A stretch of 64,000 bases of DNA from an uncultured Sediminibacterium sp. (GCA_937911175.1 CALDSE010000012.1:34712-98711); one strand, 5' to 3'; numbered from the stretch's first letter, positions 47,487-57,025 are shown. Notes: a model not told the origin generated them from the letters alone. Translations and numbers: made by a program.

Positions 47487-47915
47487 TTACTCGTACTTTT
47501 TCTTTGGCGCTTCCTCGCCCTTTAATTGTTCGGCGATGGCAGAGGGATGTGGTTTATGCGTGGTGGCATAAGCAATGGCTAGTAACGCAGCGAATCCTCC
47601 AAAAGACCAAGCCAATTCAATAGGAATTAACCAATAGCCCCAGAACTTACTCACCACCGCTTTTTGAGGGTCGCTTAATGCATAGATTAATTCCACCTTC
47701 TCTCCTATTTTAGAAGCATACTGCGCACTATCTAATTCAAGCTTATATTCTTTACCATATTCAGAATAAACGGCCATTATCTTAGTCCTAGGCCCCGCCT
47801 CTTGTTTTATAATAATTCCAGGAGCCATTTCACTGTCGAAATAATCTGGTACCCTACTAAATGGTAGGTATAATAAAAAACAAGTGAGAAATAATAGTAT
47901 GGCAGATTTGATCAT
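47487..47915 (-). CDS. DUF3592-like membrane protein
   Basis: A 142-residue protein with a hydrophobic segment at 1-20 and another at about 92-115, enclosing a small beta-rich loop domain with GEKVELIYALSDPQKAVV, the pattern of DUF3592 (G-x-V-x-V-Y-x-P...P-x-x-A). The family is widespread and of unknown function. The C-terminus is short and charged. It lies behind smc on the same strand, after a weak terminator. Confidence 0.65.
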   Translation of the reverse strand: MIKSAILLFLTCFLLYLPFSRVPDYFDSEMAPGIIIKQEAGPRTKIMAVYSEYGKEYKLELDSAQYASKIGEKVELIYALSDPQKAVVSKFWGYWLIPIELAWSFGGFAALLAIAYATTHKPHPSAIAEQLKGEEAPKKKYE

Positions 47916-47936
47916 TAAAAAAAGGTTCTAAATTAA

Positions 47937-47969
47937 AAGAGCCCCTAGTATTTCTACCAAGGACTCTTA
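47937..47969 (-). terminator. Candidate terminator of smc
   Basis: AAGAGTCCTTGGT and the facing AGAGCCCCTAGT region pair with two mismatches or wobbles, followed leftward by TTTTAATTTA. Confidence 0.5.
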
Positions 47970-47989
47970 AAGCGAATTTATAGTATATT

Positions 47990-50900
47990 TTAGTTACTCA
48001 AACTTCTAAAGTCAACAGGTACTAACTTACTTACACCTGGCTCTTGCATGGTCACACCATAAATAACATCTACAGCGCTCATTGTTTGCTTATTGTGCGT
48101 TACAATAATGAATTGTGAGTTATCGCTAAACTTCTGAATCATTTGTGTGAACTTACTAATGTTGGCATCATCTAATGGGGCGTCCACCTCATCCAAAATA
48201 CAGAATGGTGCTGGCTTGATTAAATAAATGGCAAACAACATAGCCGTTGCCGTTAAGGTTCTCTCTCCTCCACTTAATTGACTAATAGAAGATGGCTTTT
48301 TACCTTTAGGACGGGCTACAATTTCTACTGCAGTTTCTGCTAAGTTTTCTGGATCAACTAATATTAAGTCACAAGAGTCTTCTTCTGTAAACAAGGCTTT
48401 AAATACCTTTTGGAAGTTCTCTCTTGCTTGGTTGTAGGTTTCTAAGAAGGCTTTATTCGCTGTAGCTTCTACTTCTTGAATAGTAAGCATTAAGCTTTCT
48501 TTAGCCGTTACTAAGTCGTTCTTTTGTTCTAAGATGAAATCATAACGCTTTTTCATTTCAGTATAGGCTTCAATAGCTGTTGGATTCACTTCACCCATAT
48601 TCTCCAAACGCTTCTTCATTCTATCGGCACTGGCTTGTAATTCTTCTAAAGAAATTTCAGTAGCTCTGCCTTCGTCTAAGATTTCTTCTAATTCAACTTT
48701 AAACTCTACGTTTAATCTTTCTTTCATGCCAGACAACTGTAATTTTAAATTATTCAGTTGATCTTTGATTTCATTGATTAATTGATCAATTAATTCCTTA
48801 GACTTAATCTGCATTCTTAAGGCACTCTCTTTTTCTTGTAAGACGTTTCTTAAATTATAATAGGCCTGGTCTGCTTCGTTTAATACCGACTCTTCTTCTT
48901 CCTTGGTCTTTAATAACTTAACCAAGTCTTCTTCTAATTGTGCTAATTCAGCACGACTATCCACTATAGCGGCACTAGCTTCTGTTAATTGAACACTATT
49001 GGTTTGAATTTGTACATGTAAATCATTTAATTGATTTTCCTTAAACACTACCTCTTGTTGTAAGGCTTCAATTTTACTGTACTGCTTCGTTAACTGCAAG
49101 TTCATTTCATTGAACTCACCAGAAGCTAAATGATAGGCTTGCTCGGCTGCTTGATAAGCCAGTTCCACATCATTTAAATTAGACTGAGTTTCTTGTAAAG
49201 ATAAATTCAAAGCTTCAAGTGCTACTCTTGTATCGGCAATAGCAGTATGTTCTTCCGTAATTTTATCTTTAAACTCTTTTAACTTAATAATAGCAGCCGA
49301 CTGTGCTAATTGTAAGTTCTCTAATCTGTTCTTGTTAGCAAATACTTCATTTATTAAAGTATTCACGGCTTGCTCAGTTGCACGAATTTCATTTTCTTTC
49401 AAAAGCTCATTAAACTGTAATACAGAATTATGCTGTGTTTGAATAGTGGCTTTTAAATCGTTGACTACTTTTTCTTGCGCTTGAATATCTTCCAATAACT
49501 TTTCTAAGTTCTTGGCACGTCCAATTTTCTTTCCTTCAAATAAGCCTACGCTACCTCCGGTTAAAGTATACTTACCTCTTACATACTTACCTGTTTTTTC
49601 TAAAATGATTCCAGCATAATCGCCCGATAAGGCTTGTTCATTTTCAGCTATAAAAACATTGCCTAATAAATGATTAGCCAAAGCGCTATACTTACTATCT
49701 ATTTCAATAACGGATAAAGCTGCAATGGTATTAGCTGGTGCTGCATTTGCTGAAGCTCCATTTAATTGATCTAATAAGAAGAAGTTGGCCTTGCCTTTTT
49801 TATTGTCATCCAATAATTGCACGGCTTGCATACCCTCTTTTAAATCGTTAACTACATAATAGTTTAAATAAGGCTCAAGTACATTCTCCACCGCTGCACG
49901 GTAGGCTTCTTTTACATATAAGATATCTGATAAAATAGGCGCTTGATGATTCCAGCCTGTATTCTTGTGCAAGAACTTAACACTCTCCGGATAACCTTCC
50001 ATAGAATCTACTAAGCTCTTTAATAAATCGTATTCGTTTTTCTTAGCGTCTAATTTTCTAGTTTGTTCCGCTAGTTCTGATCTTAGAATTTCTAATTGCT
50101 CCTGCGTTTCAAAAATACTAGTTCTTGCAGTATCATGTTGAATTTGTAATGCTTCTAAATGCGCTTTCTTTGTTTCTAAATCGGCTTCTTTAGTAGCTAA
50201 TTGAGCAGTAATATCTGTTATTTGCCCTACTCTATGATTTTGCTCTTCTTCTAATTGTTGATGAGATCTTTGTACGTTTTGAATAGAAGTATCCGATACC
50301 GCCACTTTTTTCTCCGCATCAAATTGATTTCTTTGAATTTGTTGATAAGACTGACGTAAATTATCTAAGATAGATCTTTGGCTATCGAAGGAATCTCTTT
50401 TTTCAGTTAAAGCTGTTTGAGATTGGTCTACTCTTGATTTAAAGTCTTGGTATATTTTTTCTTCCTCTACTACTTGTAGTTTGGTGTACTCGATAGAATC
50501 GCCAATGGTTTTTAATTGCCCCTCTGCTTTTAATAAAAACTCTTGTAAAGAAGCTTCTTTATCATTTAGATAATCTAAACGTTGAGCAGCTAGATTTTTA
50601 TCGTTCTCTTTTGTTCTAAGTGTAGATAAGCTATCGTTGTACTGATGCTGCATTGCCTGCAAGCCCTTCTCTTTTTCAATAAAAACCACACGCTCCTGTT
50701 CTAAAGCAGCTTCTTCCAATGCAATAGCAGCTTCTAATTGAAATTTCTTATCTGTTTCTGCTTCTTGTTGCTCATTTAGCTCTTTATAGCTAACATTAAA
50801 GCCTTCTAAAGAAGCCTTGGCTAGTTCAATAGCAGTGTCTTTGTAATCTTTTTTGATTTCAAAATACTTTTCTGCTTTTTTAGCTTGGTTCTCTAAAGTT

Positions 50901-51508
50901 TTTAACTGATTATTAATTTCAAACAATAAATCTTCGATACGGGCTAAATCTTGTTCAGTCGCATCTAATTTATTTTTCGCTTCTTTCTTTCTTGTTTTGT
51001 AAATAGTGATACCCGCCGCTTGTTCTAACATTCTACGACGACTATTGTCTTTATCTTTAATGATATCATCTACCATACCTAATTCGATAATGGCATAGCT
51101 GTCGGTACTTACGCCTGTATCTAAAAATAAATTATGGATGTCTTTCAAACGACAAGCCACATCATTTAAACGGTATTCACTCTCTCCGTTTTTATAAAAA
51201 CGACGCGTTACGGTAATGGTGCTAAACTCGGTAGGTAATAAGTTTTTAGTATTTTCAAAAGTAAGGCTCACTTCGGCCATACTACTTGCAGAACGGGTTT
51301 TACTTCCGTTAAAAACTAAAGAATCTAAATTCTCACTTCTTAAAGCTGAAATTTTCTGTTCTCCTATTACCCATCTTATACTATCAATGATATTACTTTT
51401 ACCACAACCATTTGGCCCAATAATGCCCGTAATTCCATCATCAAAACTTACAATTGTTTTGTCAGCAAAGCTCTTGAACCCTTTGATTTCTAATGACTTT
51501 AGTCTCAC
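47990..51508 (-). CDS. smc: Chromosome segregation ATPase SMC
   Basis: A 1172-residue condensin core. The N-terminal head has Walker A GPNGCGKSN (31-39); long coiled coils run to a hinge at about 510-660; the second coiled coil leads to the C-terminal head with LSGGERTLTATAMLFAIY and Walker B FCILDEVDAPLDDAN. The start is GTG, with a near-consensus box (TATGTTCG) 24 bases upstream. scpA and scpB are not in the window. The gene follows ftsE on the same strand. Confidence 0.97.
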   Translation of the reverse strand: MRLKSLEIKGFKSFADKTIVSFDDGITGIIGPNGCGKSNIIDSIRWVIGEQKISALRSENLDSLVFNGSKTRSASSMAEVSLTFENTKNLLPTEFSTITVTRRFYKNGESEYRLNDVACRLKDIHNLFLDTGVSTDSYAIIELGMVDDIIKDKDNSRRRMLEQAAGITIYKTRKKEAKNKLDATEQDLARIEDLLFEINNQLKTLENQAKKAEKYFEIKKDYKDTAIELAKASLEGFNVSYKELNEQQEAETDKKFQLEAAIALEEAALEQERVVFIEKEKGLQAMQHQYNDSLSTLRTKENDKNLAAQRLDYLNDKEASLQEFLLKAEGQLKTIGDSIEYTKLQVVEEEKIYQDFKSRVDQSQTALTEKRDSFDSQRSILDNLRQSYQQIQRNQFDAEKKVAVSDTSIQNVQRSHQQLEEEQNHRVGQITDITAQLATKEADLETKKAHLEALQIQHDTARTSIFETQEQLEILRSELAEQTRKLDAKKNEYDLLKSLVDSMEGYPESVKFLHKNTGWNHQAPILSDILYVKEAYRAAVENVLEPYLNYYVVNDLKEGMQAVQLLDDNKKGKANFFLLDQLNGASANAAPANTIAALSVIEIDSKYSALANHLLGNVFIAENEQALSGDYAGIILEKTGKYVRGKYTLTGGSVGLFEGKKIGRAKNLEKLLEDIQAQEKVVNDLKATIQTQHNSVLQFNELLKENEIRATEQAVNTLINEVFANKNRLENLQLAQSAAIIKLKEFKDKITEEHTAIADTRVALEALNLSLQETQSNLNDVELAYQAAEQAYHLASGEFNEMNLQLTKQYSKIEALQQEVVFKENQLNDLHVQIQTNSVQLTEASAAIVDSRAELAQLEEDLVKLLKTKEEEESVLNEADQAYYNLRNVLQEKESALRMQIKSKELIDQLINEIKDQLNNLKLQLSGMKERLNVEFKVELEEILDEGRATEISLEELQASADRMKKRLENMGEVNPTAIEAYTEMKKRYDFILEQKNDLVTAKESLMLTIQEVEATANKAFLETYNQARENFQKVFKALFTEEDSCDLILVDPENLAETAVEIVARPKGKKPSSISQLSGGERTLTATAMLFAIYLIKPAPFCILDEVDAPLDDANISKFTQMIQKFSDNSQFIIVTHNKQTMSAVDVIYGVTMQEPGVSKLVPVDFRSLSN

Positions 51509-51601
51509 TTGTTAACTTCTATTTTATGTCTGCGAACATAAGAAAAAGAGCCTAGAAATCAAGGCCTAAATGCTGTTTTGTGTACAATTAGTGGAGAAAA
51601 A

Positions 51602-52276
51602 TTAAACTTGTGGAATGAGCCTACCTCCAAGGGTAGTTAGTGTTCTTGAAGGGAACTTATTAACGACCATAAAGTCGTGTGTTGCCATAACGATTGCGGT
51701 TCCGTCGTCCTTGGCTATTTGGAATAATAATTGCATGATTTCATCGCTAGTTTCTGGGTCTAAACTTCCTGTTGGCTCGTCTGCTAGTATTAATTTAGGG
51801 GAATTTAATAAGGCCCTGGCAATATCCACTCTTTGTTGCTCGCCACCACTCATCTCATAGGTCATTTTAAAGCCTTTATTTTGAAGCCCTACCTTAGCCA
51901 GTACATCTTCTATTTTTCGCTCCACCAACCTTTCATCTTCCCAACCTGTTGCTTTTAGTACAAAACGTAAATTCTCGTGTACATTTCTATCGGTTAATAA
52001 TTGAAAGTCCTGAAAAACGACTCCTAAATTTCTTCTTAAAAAAGGTAGCTTCTTCCAATCCATATCTTTTAAATCATGGCCTACCACCATTCCTTTTCCT
52101 TCAGTGATACTTACTTCTCCATATAAAGATTTCAATAAACTACTTTTTCCAGTACCTGTTTTACCTACTAAATACACAAACTCTCCTTTTTGAACCGTAA
52201 AATTTACATCTTGCAAAATGAGATTACCACTTTGATAAATATTTACATTTTCTAATTGCACTACTATTTCGCTCAT
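51602..52276 (-). CDS. ftsE: Cell-division ATP-binding protein FtsE
   Basis: A 224-residue ABC ATPase that with FtsX regulates septal murein hydrolases. Walker A GKTGTGKSS (38-46), Q-loop VVFQDFQLL, signature MSGGEQQRV (142-150), Walker B LILADEPTGSLD and the H-loop in ATHD are all intact. FtsE and LolD-like ATPases are similar; the short length and KKLPFLRRNLGVVFQDFQLL (Q-loop region) favour FtsE. No ftsX adjoins. It begins 22 bases after purM. Confidence 0.88.
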   Translation of the reverse strand: MSEIVVQLENVNIYQSGNLILQDVNFTVQKGEFVYLVGKTGTGKSSLLKSLYGEVSITEGKGMVVGHDLKDMDWKKLPFLRRNLGVVFQDFQLLTDRNVHENLRFVLKATGWEDERLVERKIEDVLAKVGLQNKGFKMTYEMSGGEQQRVDIARALLNSPKLILADEPTGSLDPETSDEIMQLLFQIAKDDGTAIVMATHDFMVVNKFPSRTLTTLGGRLIPQV

Positions 52277-52298
52277 ATCTTAGTTTGTTAGTGTAAAA

Positions 52299-53477
52299 TT
52301 AATAGCTAAAAATTTCTGTTCCAAAACTACCTTTTAAAATTAACTCTTTTTCAGTAGATGCTTCCACCCTTCCAATAATTTGCGCTTCAATTTGAAAAGT
52401 CTTTGCCAAGGCAATTAAATCCATTGCCGATTTTTCATCCGTAAAAATTTCTAAACGGTGACCCATATTAAATACTTGATACATTTCTTTAGCGTTCGCT
52501 CCAGAATTTTCTTGAATCAAATTAAATATAGGAGGTACCTCTAAAAAATTATCTTTCACAATACGCATAGGGCCAGGCAAATACTTCATACATTTTGTTT
52601 GTCCACCCCCACTACAATGTATCATTCCTTTCACTGCCTCAAAATGCTTGTCTAGTATAGCTTTCACAAGTGGTGCATAAGTACGCGTGGGACTTAATAA
52701 TAATTTACCAATACTAACAGCACCAAAGCCAGGAATGTCTAATGTATCGGTCATTTTGTTTTTTCCAATATAAACCACTTCCTCTTTCAAACTTGGTTCA
52801 AAAGTTTCAGGATATTTTTTTGCATAGCTATGCTCCAAAACATCATGCCTTGCACTGGTAAGTCCATTACTACCTAGTCCACTATTATAGGCAGTCTCAT
52901 AACTTGCTTGACCATAACTAGAAAAACCAACAATGACTTGCCCCGCAGCAATTTTATCATTGGTAATGAGTTTTTCCTTGGGCCATCTTGCTGTCATGGT
53001 TCCATTTACAGCAATTGTTCTCACTACATCTCCCACATCGGCAGTTTCTCCACCTAAAAATTCAATTTGAATGCCGAATTTTTTCAGCGTATTAAAAAAA
53101 TCTTGAGTACCATTGATAACCTCGCTTAATACTTCTCCCGTAATCACTAATTTATTGCGATCAATGGTGGAAGAGAATAATATTTGATCATAAATACCTA
53201 CACATAATAAATCGTCTAAATTCATGGCAATGGCGTCTTGTGCAATGCCTTTCCAAACAGTCGCGTCTCCTGTTTCTTTCCAATAGAGATAGGCCAGTAT
53301 ACTTTTGGTACCTGCCCCATCGGCATGCATAATATTAATATAGTCAGATTGACCCCCTAAGTAGTCGGCATATAACTTACAAAAAGCATTGGGATATAAG
53401 CCTTGGTCAAGGTCCTTAATGGCCGCATGGACTTCTTCTTTTTGAGCGGAGACACCGCGTTGGGCATACAATGACAT
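52299..53477 (-). CDS. purM: Phosphoribosylformylglycinamidine cyclo-ligase (AIR synthase)
   Basis: A 392-residue purine-pathway enzyme that closes the imidazole ring of AIR using ATP. MSLYAQRGVSAQKEEVHAAI, HADGAGTKS, AMNLDDLLCVG, GGETADVGD and GFSSYGQASYE show the PurM fold, and SGGGQTKCMK lies in the C-terminal half. The longer Bacteroidota form differs from the ~345-residue E. coli enzyme. The ATG downstream of the TACCTTTG box is used; a 21-codon extension would start before the promoter. Confidence 0.93.
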   Translation of the reverse strand: MSLYAQRGVSAQKEEVHAAIKDLDQGLYPNAFCKLYADYLGGQSDYINIMHADGAGTKSILAYLYWKETGDATVWKGIAQDAIAMNLDDLLCVGIYDQILFSSTIDRNKLVITGEVLSEVINGTQDFFNTLKKFGIQIEFLGGETADVGDVVRTIAVNGTMTARWPKEKLITNDKIAAGQVIVGFSSYGQASYETAYNSGLGSNGLTSARHDVLEHSYAKKYPETFEPSLKEEVVYIGKNKMTDTLDIPGFGAVSIGKLLLSPTRTYAPLVKAILDKHFEAVKGMIHCSGGGQTKCMKYLPGPMRIVKDNFLEVPPIFNLIQENSGANAKEMYQVFNMGHRLEIFTDEKSAMDLIALAKTFQIEAQIIGRVEASTEKELILKGSFGTEIFSY

Positions 53478-53499
53478 GAATCTAAATTGGTTTGTGGCA

Positions 53500-53507
53500 C
53501 AAAGGTA
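53500..53507 (-). promoter_or_regulatory. Promoter -7 box for purM
   Basis: TACCTTTG on the minus strand, 22 bases before the ATG. Only nine bases separate it from the oppositely directed ribF box. Confidence 0.6.
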
Positions 53508-53516
53508 CAATTGTTT

Positions 53517-53524
53517 TACATTTG
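53517..53524 (+). promoter_or_regulatory. Promoter -7 box for ribF
   Basis: TACATTTG, 15 bases before the ATG. Overlaps the expected upstream region of the purM promoter. Confidence 0.55.
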
Positions 53525-53539
53525 TGCCATATTTAGACA

Positions 53540-54490
53540 ATGAAGATGACTGTTCACCACGATTTGAATCAATTACCTGCTTTTAAAAATGCCGTTATTA
53601 CTACGGGAGCCTTTGATGGAGTGCATATAGGCCATCAAGAGATTATTAGTAGAATGAAGCAAATAGCCCTTGAAATGAAGGGAGAAACAGTCATTGTCAC
53701 CTTTCATCCCCACCCAAGAAAAGTAATATCTTCTATCCCTGGAGAAATCAAACAATTGACCAGCCTAGAAGAACGCATTGAATTACTAACGCAAAGCGGT
53801 ATTGACCATTTAGTGGTTGTTAATTTTGATTACGCTTTCTCTAATTTAACTGCCGATGCATATGTCAAAACCTTTTTATTTGACCGTTTCCACCCACATA
53901 CAATTTTAGTAGGCTATGATCACAGGTTTGGAAATGGCCGCAATGGAAATTTCGAGCTCTTGCAAAAGTTTGGAAACGAACTTGGCTTTAAAGTAGAACA
54001 GATTCATGAAAAAATTATAAGTGATGAAATTGTAAGTTCTACCCATATTAGAAACTATATACAAGAACATCAAATTGAAAAAGCCAATGCGCTCTTAGGC
54101 TATCCTTATTTGTTTGATGGATTTGTTGTAAGAGGTAATCAAATTGGACGCACCATCGGATTTCCCACTGCGAATTTGCATATTAATAATGAAGAAAAGA
54201 TTATTCCTTCCAATGGTGTATACGCCGTTAAAGTAAAAGGAAAATGTTTAGGAGATACTATTTATAATGGTATGATGAATATTGGCATACGACCTACCGT
54301 GGATGGACAGAAGAAAGTCATTGAAGTACATATTTTAGATTTTGATCAAGATATTTATGAGCAAAATTTAACAGTCATGGTGTATGAATATATTAGAGGC
54401 GAAGTAAAGTTTGATGGGCTAGAGGCCTTAAAAGCACAACTAGCCAAAGACAAAATAACCACAGCGGCTATTTTAAAGAAATATCAATAA
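53540..54490 (+). CDS. ribF: Bifunctional riboflavin kinase / FAD synthetase
   Basis: A 316-residue enzyme that phosphorylates riboflavin to FMN and adenylates FMN to FAD. The N-terminal nucleotidyltransferase domain has GAFDGVHIGH (23-32) and the SSTHIR motif; the C-terminal kinase domain has GRTIGFPTANL (about 199-209) and MNIGIRPTVDG. Its stop codon is two bases from that of holA, with which it converges. Confidence 0.96.
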   Translation: MKMTVHHDLNQLPAFKNAVITTGAFDGVHIGHQEIISRMKQIALEMKGETVIVTFHPHPRKVISSIPGEIKQLTSLEERIELLTQSGIDHLVVVNFDYAFSNLTADAYVKTFLFDRFHPHTILVGYDHRFGNGRNGNFELLQKFGNELGFKVEQIHEKIISDEIVSSTHIRNYIQEHQIEKANALLGYPYLFDGFVVRGNQIGRTIGFPTANLHINNEEKIIPSNGVYAVKVKGKCLGDTIYNGMMNIGIRPTVDGQKKVIEVHILDFDQDIYEQNLTVMVYEYIRGEVKFDGLEALKAQLAKDKITTAAILKKYQ

Positions 54491-54492
54491 TC

Positions 54493-55512
54493 TTAGGCTG
54501 GCTGCTTTTCAGGAACATCCATAATTTTAACAACCAATTCTTTTAATAAATCGGCATCGGTATTATCGGCATCATTAATACCTACTACTCTTAAATTATA
54601 TTCGTGTATTAATAATAGAATATGTTCCACTTTTGAATATGAATACTGTCTTAGTGCAGCTAAATAAATTTTCACTGCAAAAAAGGAAATGCCTACTTCA
54701 CTCATGATTCTTTTTTCATCACTACTATTCAAACCATAAATAGCATATAGCTTAGAAAAGAAAGCATATAAAGTAGGTAGTATTAATTGTATGGGGGCTG
54801 CTTTATTATTGGATTCAAAATATTGAATCATTCGAATGGCTTTGGCAAAGTTTTTTTGGCCCACAGCCTCTTGAAACTCAAAGGCATTGTACTCTTTACT
54901 TATGCCAATGTACTTTTCAATATCATCTTCGGTCATTTTCTTGCGATCACCTAAATTCACAATAAGCTTTTCTAATTCATTTTGTATTCTACTTAAATCA
55001 TTGCCAATATGATCTACTAAAATTTGTACCGCTTTGGGTGCAATCTGAAAGCCTCTATCTGCCACCCATTCATTCACCCATTCTGGCAGCTTACTATCAT
55101 ACATTTTTTTAGTAGCAATAAAAGTGGTTTTGGACTTTAATAGTTTACCAAAGGTTTTACGACCATCTATGTTTTTGTCCTTATACGCCACAATTAAAAT
55201 GGTAGAAGACAAAGGATTTTCTACATAGGATTCCAGCTTTTCAATTTGACCCATTAATTGGGCCTCTTTAATAATGACCACCTGACGCTCTGCAAAAACA
55301 GGATAACGTTTACATGCGTTCATAATCTCCGACCATTCTGCATCCTTGCCATAAAAAATAGTAAGGTTAAAAGCCTGCTCAGCTTCAGGAAGTAGTTGCT
55401 TTTCGGCATAGTCTACGACCTTGTCTATATAATATGACTCTTCGCCTTCTAGCCAATAAATGGCATCAAAAACATTCTTTTTCCAGTTAGCTATAATTTT
55501 GGAAGTAGGCAT
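54493..55512 (-). CDS. holA: DNA polymerase III, delta subunit
   Basis: A 339-residue clamp-loader subunit that opens the sliding clamp. IYWLEGEESYYIDKVVDYAE is the family opening, followed by NLTIFYGKDAEW and the AAA+-like fold with a C-terminal helical collar (IQLILPTLYAFFSKLYAI). An ATG is preferred over a TTG two codons upstream. The nearest promoter-like boxes lie within about 15 bases of the ATG, so the mRNA may be leaderless. Confidence 0.9.
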   Translation of the reverse strand: MPTSKIIANWKKNVFDAIYWLEGEESYYIDKVVDYAEKQLLPEAEQAFNLTIFYGKDAEWSEIMNACKRYPVFAERQVVIIKEAQLMGQIEKLESYVENPLSSTILIVAYKDKNIDGRKTFGKLLKSKTTFIATKKMYDSKLPEWVNEWVADRGFQIAPKAVQILVDHIGNDLSRIQNELEKLIVNLGDRKKMTEDDIEKYIGISKEYNAFEFQEAVGQKNFAKAIRMIQYFESNNKAAPIQLILPTLYAFFSKLYAIYGLNSSDEKRIMSEVGISFFAVKIYLAALRQYSYSKVEHILLLIHEYNLRVVGINDADNTDADLLKELVVKIMDVPEKQPA

Positions 55513-55515
55513 ATT

Positions 55516-55523
55516 CAAATATA
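55516..55523 (-). promoter_or_regulatory. Candidate -7 box for holA
   Basis: TATATTTG on the minus strand ends three bases before the ATG; an overlapping TATCTTTA lies five bases further upstream. Either would give a leaderless or nearly leaderless message. Confidence 0.35.
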
Positions 55524-55626
55524 AAGATAAGTCATGCTTGAATCTTAAATATTTTAAAATAATTGGCTAAAAATCAACCCCCTATTAACTCAGCGTATAA
55601 TTTTTAGTAATCTGTTCGATTTTTTG

Positions 55627-55634
55627 TATCTTTG
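55627..55634 (+). promoter_or_regulatory. Promoter -7 box for the 302-residue coiled-coil gene
   Basis: TATCTTTG, 22 bases before the ATG. Confidence 0.55.
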
Positions 55635-55656
55635 TAGCCTTAAACTAAAAAAATTT

Positions 55657-56565
55657 ATGAGTAACGAATCTTCTAGCATGAGCAGTAAAATAACCATTGG
55701 GGTTTTAGTATTAGTCATTATTGGCTCTTGGATATATTTCAGTAGTTCAAAAGTGGACATTATTACTACCTATGACAACAAAATAGCTGTGATTGACAGT
55801 GCTAAAGCAAAAATTCAAGCTGAATTTATAGAAGTTTCTGCTAAAGCAGACTCTTTAACCAACCAAAATACAAGCCTTCAAGGTGATTTATTAGACAAGT
55901 CTAATCAAATTCAAAAATTGAAATCTAATATCAGTACTATTTTGCGCAAGCAAAATGCTACAGATGTAGAATTAGCAGAAGCCAAAACTTTAATTGCCGA
56001 TTTAAATGGCAAGGTAACTAACCTATTTGCAGACCTTAGTAAAGCACAAGCTGAAAACAAAGATTTAACTGCTAAAAACGAAGTTTTAAATACTACGAAT
56101 ACAACCTTAAATACGAATTTAACGGCTACTCAAAAAGAGAGAGAAAGATTACAAGATATTGGTTCTACTTTACACGCCTCTACTTTTAGCATTCAAGCTT
56201 TAAGAGTTAAAGATGACGGCACTGAAAAAGTAACGAGCAACACTAAAAGAGCGAATACCATTCGCTTGTCTTTCCAAATTGATAGAAACAAAATCACTCC
56301 AACAGGAGCACAAGAGTTATTTGTTAGTATCACTGGTCCAGATGGCAAAGCTTTCAACGAAACTGGTAAAATAAATACAAGAGAAGATGGTGCCAAAGGC
56401 TATTCTAACAAAGTATCAGTTCAATACGAACAAAATAAAGATTTACCTGTAAGCTATGATATCAAAAATGTAAGCTTTACTGAAGGAGAATATTTAGTAG
56501 AAATTTATCACAATGGTTTCAAAATCGGAGAAGGTAAAACTAAACTAACAAAGGGTTTATTCTAG
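55657..56565 (+). CDS. Membrane-anchored coiled-coil protein of unknown function
   Basis: A 302-residue protein. Residues 1-10 are polar, about 11-30 are one transmembrane helix (ITIGVLVLVIIGSWIYF), and about 45-180 form a coiled coil (heptad-like NKIAVIDSAKAKIQAEF and ENKDLTAKNEVLNTTN). The last ~110 residues are a beta-rich domain (TIRLSFQIDRNKITPTGAQELFVSI, cited by its core). It is likely anchored in the inner membrane facing the periplasm. I recognise no family. It has its own promoter and a strong terminator. Confidence 0.7.
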   Translation: MSNESSSMSSKITIGVLVLVIIGSWIYFSSSKVDIITTYDNKIAVIDSAKAKIQAEFIEVSAKADSLTNQNTSLQGDLLDKSNQIQKLKSNISTILRKQNATDVELAEAKTLIADLNGKVTNLFADLSKAQAENKDLTAKNEVLNTTNTTLNTNLTATQKERERLQDIGSTLHASTFSIQALRVKDDGTEKVTSNTKRANTIRLSFQIDRNKITPTGAQELFVSITGPDGKAFNETGKINTREDGAKGYSNKVSVQYEQNKDLPVSYDIKNVSFTEGEYLVEIYHNGFKIGEGKTKLTKGLF

Positions 56566-56641
56566 TACCTAATTGTATTAGAATAGAAAAATATTTATAA
56601 TATTAGACAAGAAAGAACAAGATCAATAATATTATTTACAG

Positions 56642-56672
56642 AAAAGGCCTCCCTTAAAAAGGAGGCCTTTTT
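56642..56672. terminator. Strong bidirectional terminator
   Basis: AAAAGGCCTCC pairs with GGAGGCCTTTT around a CTTAAAAA-type loop, with T6 to the right and A-run to the left. It serves the coiled-coil gene and possibly the 104-residue gene from the other side. Confidence 0.85.
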
Positions 56673-56710
56673 TATTATCACAATTTAATAAAGTAAAAAC
56701 TTTAGTAAAT

Positions 56711-57025
56711 CTAGTTTACTAATTCATTGGTACTGCTAAAATCCTGCATCATACCACCAATTGGTATTTCGTTGTAGGATAAAGCATAAAACCATAATTG
56801 AATGGCAGCAGGTGAAATAGTTTCTACAAAGAAATTCGCTTTGCTTAACAAAGGAATTAATTTGCTGCTAATTTCATGCATTTCACTACCCTCTTCGGCT
56901 AGCGTGTATGCATTGAGTAAACTTTTCAACTGTGCTAATTCATTGTCCAATAAATGATCGAAGGCGTGCAACTGTATAAATTCCGAAACGGCTTCATACA
57001 ACATCGCTTTGTTTGTAGCTTTCAT
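56711..57025 (-). CDS. Hypothetical 104-residue protein
   Basis: No family recognised. The protein is mostly helical and acidic (SEFIQLHAFDHLLDNELAQL; LAEEGSEMHEISSKLIPLL), with no signal peptide or membrane segment. The C-terminal part contains the tract AIQLWFYALSYNEIPIGGM. The ATG is followed by normal codon use and the gene is flanked by a terminator and a repeat-bearing upstream region, which supports it being real. It may be a small regulator or adaptor; nothing more can be said. Confidence 0.6.
   Translation of the reverse strand: MKATNKAMLYEAVSEFIQLHAFDHLLDNELAQLKSLLNAYTLAEEGSEMHEISSKLIPLLSKANFFVETISPAAIQLWFYALSYNEIPIGGMMQDFSSTNELVN

Noticed and set aside
51602..52276. LolD-type lipoprotein-export ATPase
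   Set aside because: LolD and FtsE are close, but length and the Q-loop region favour FtsE; the MacB-like permease is over 40 kb away and gives no support for pairing.
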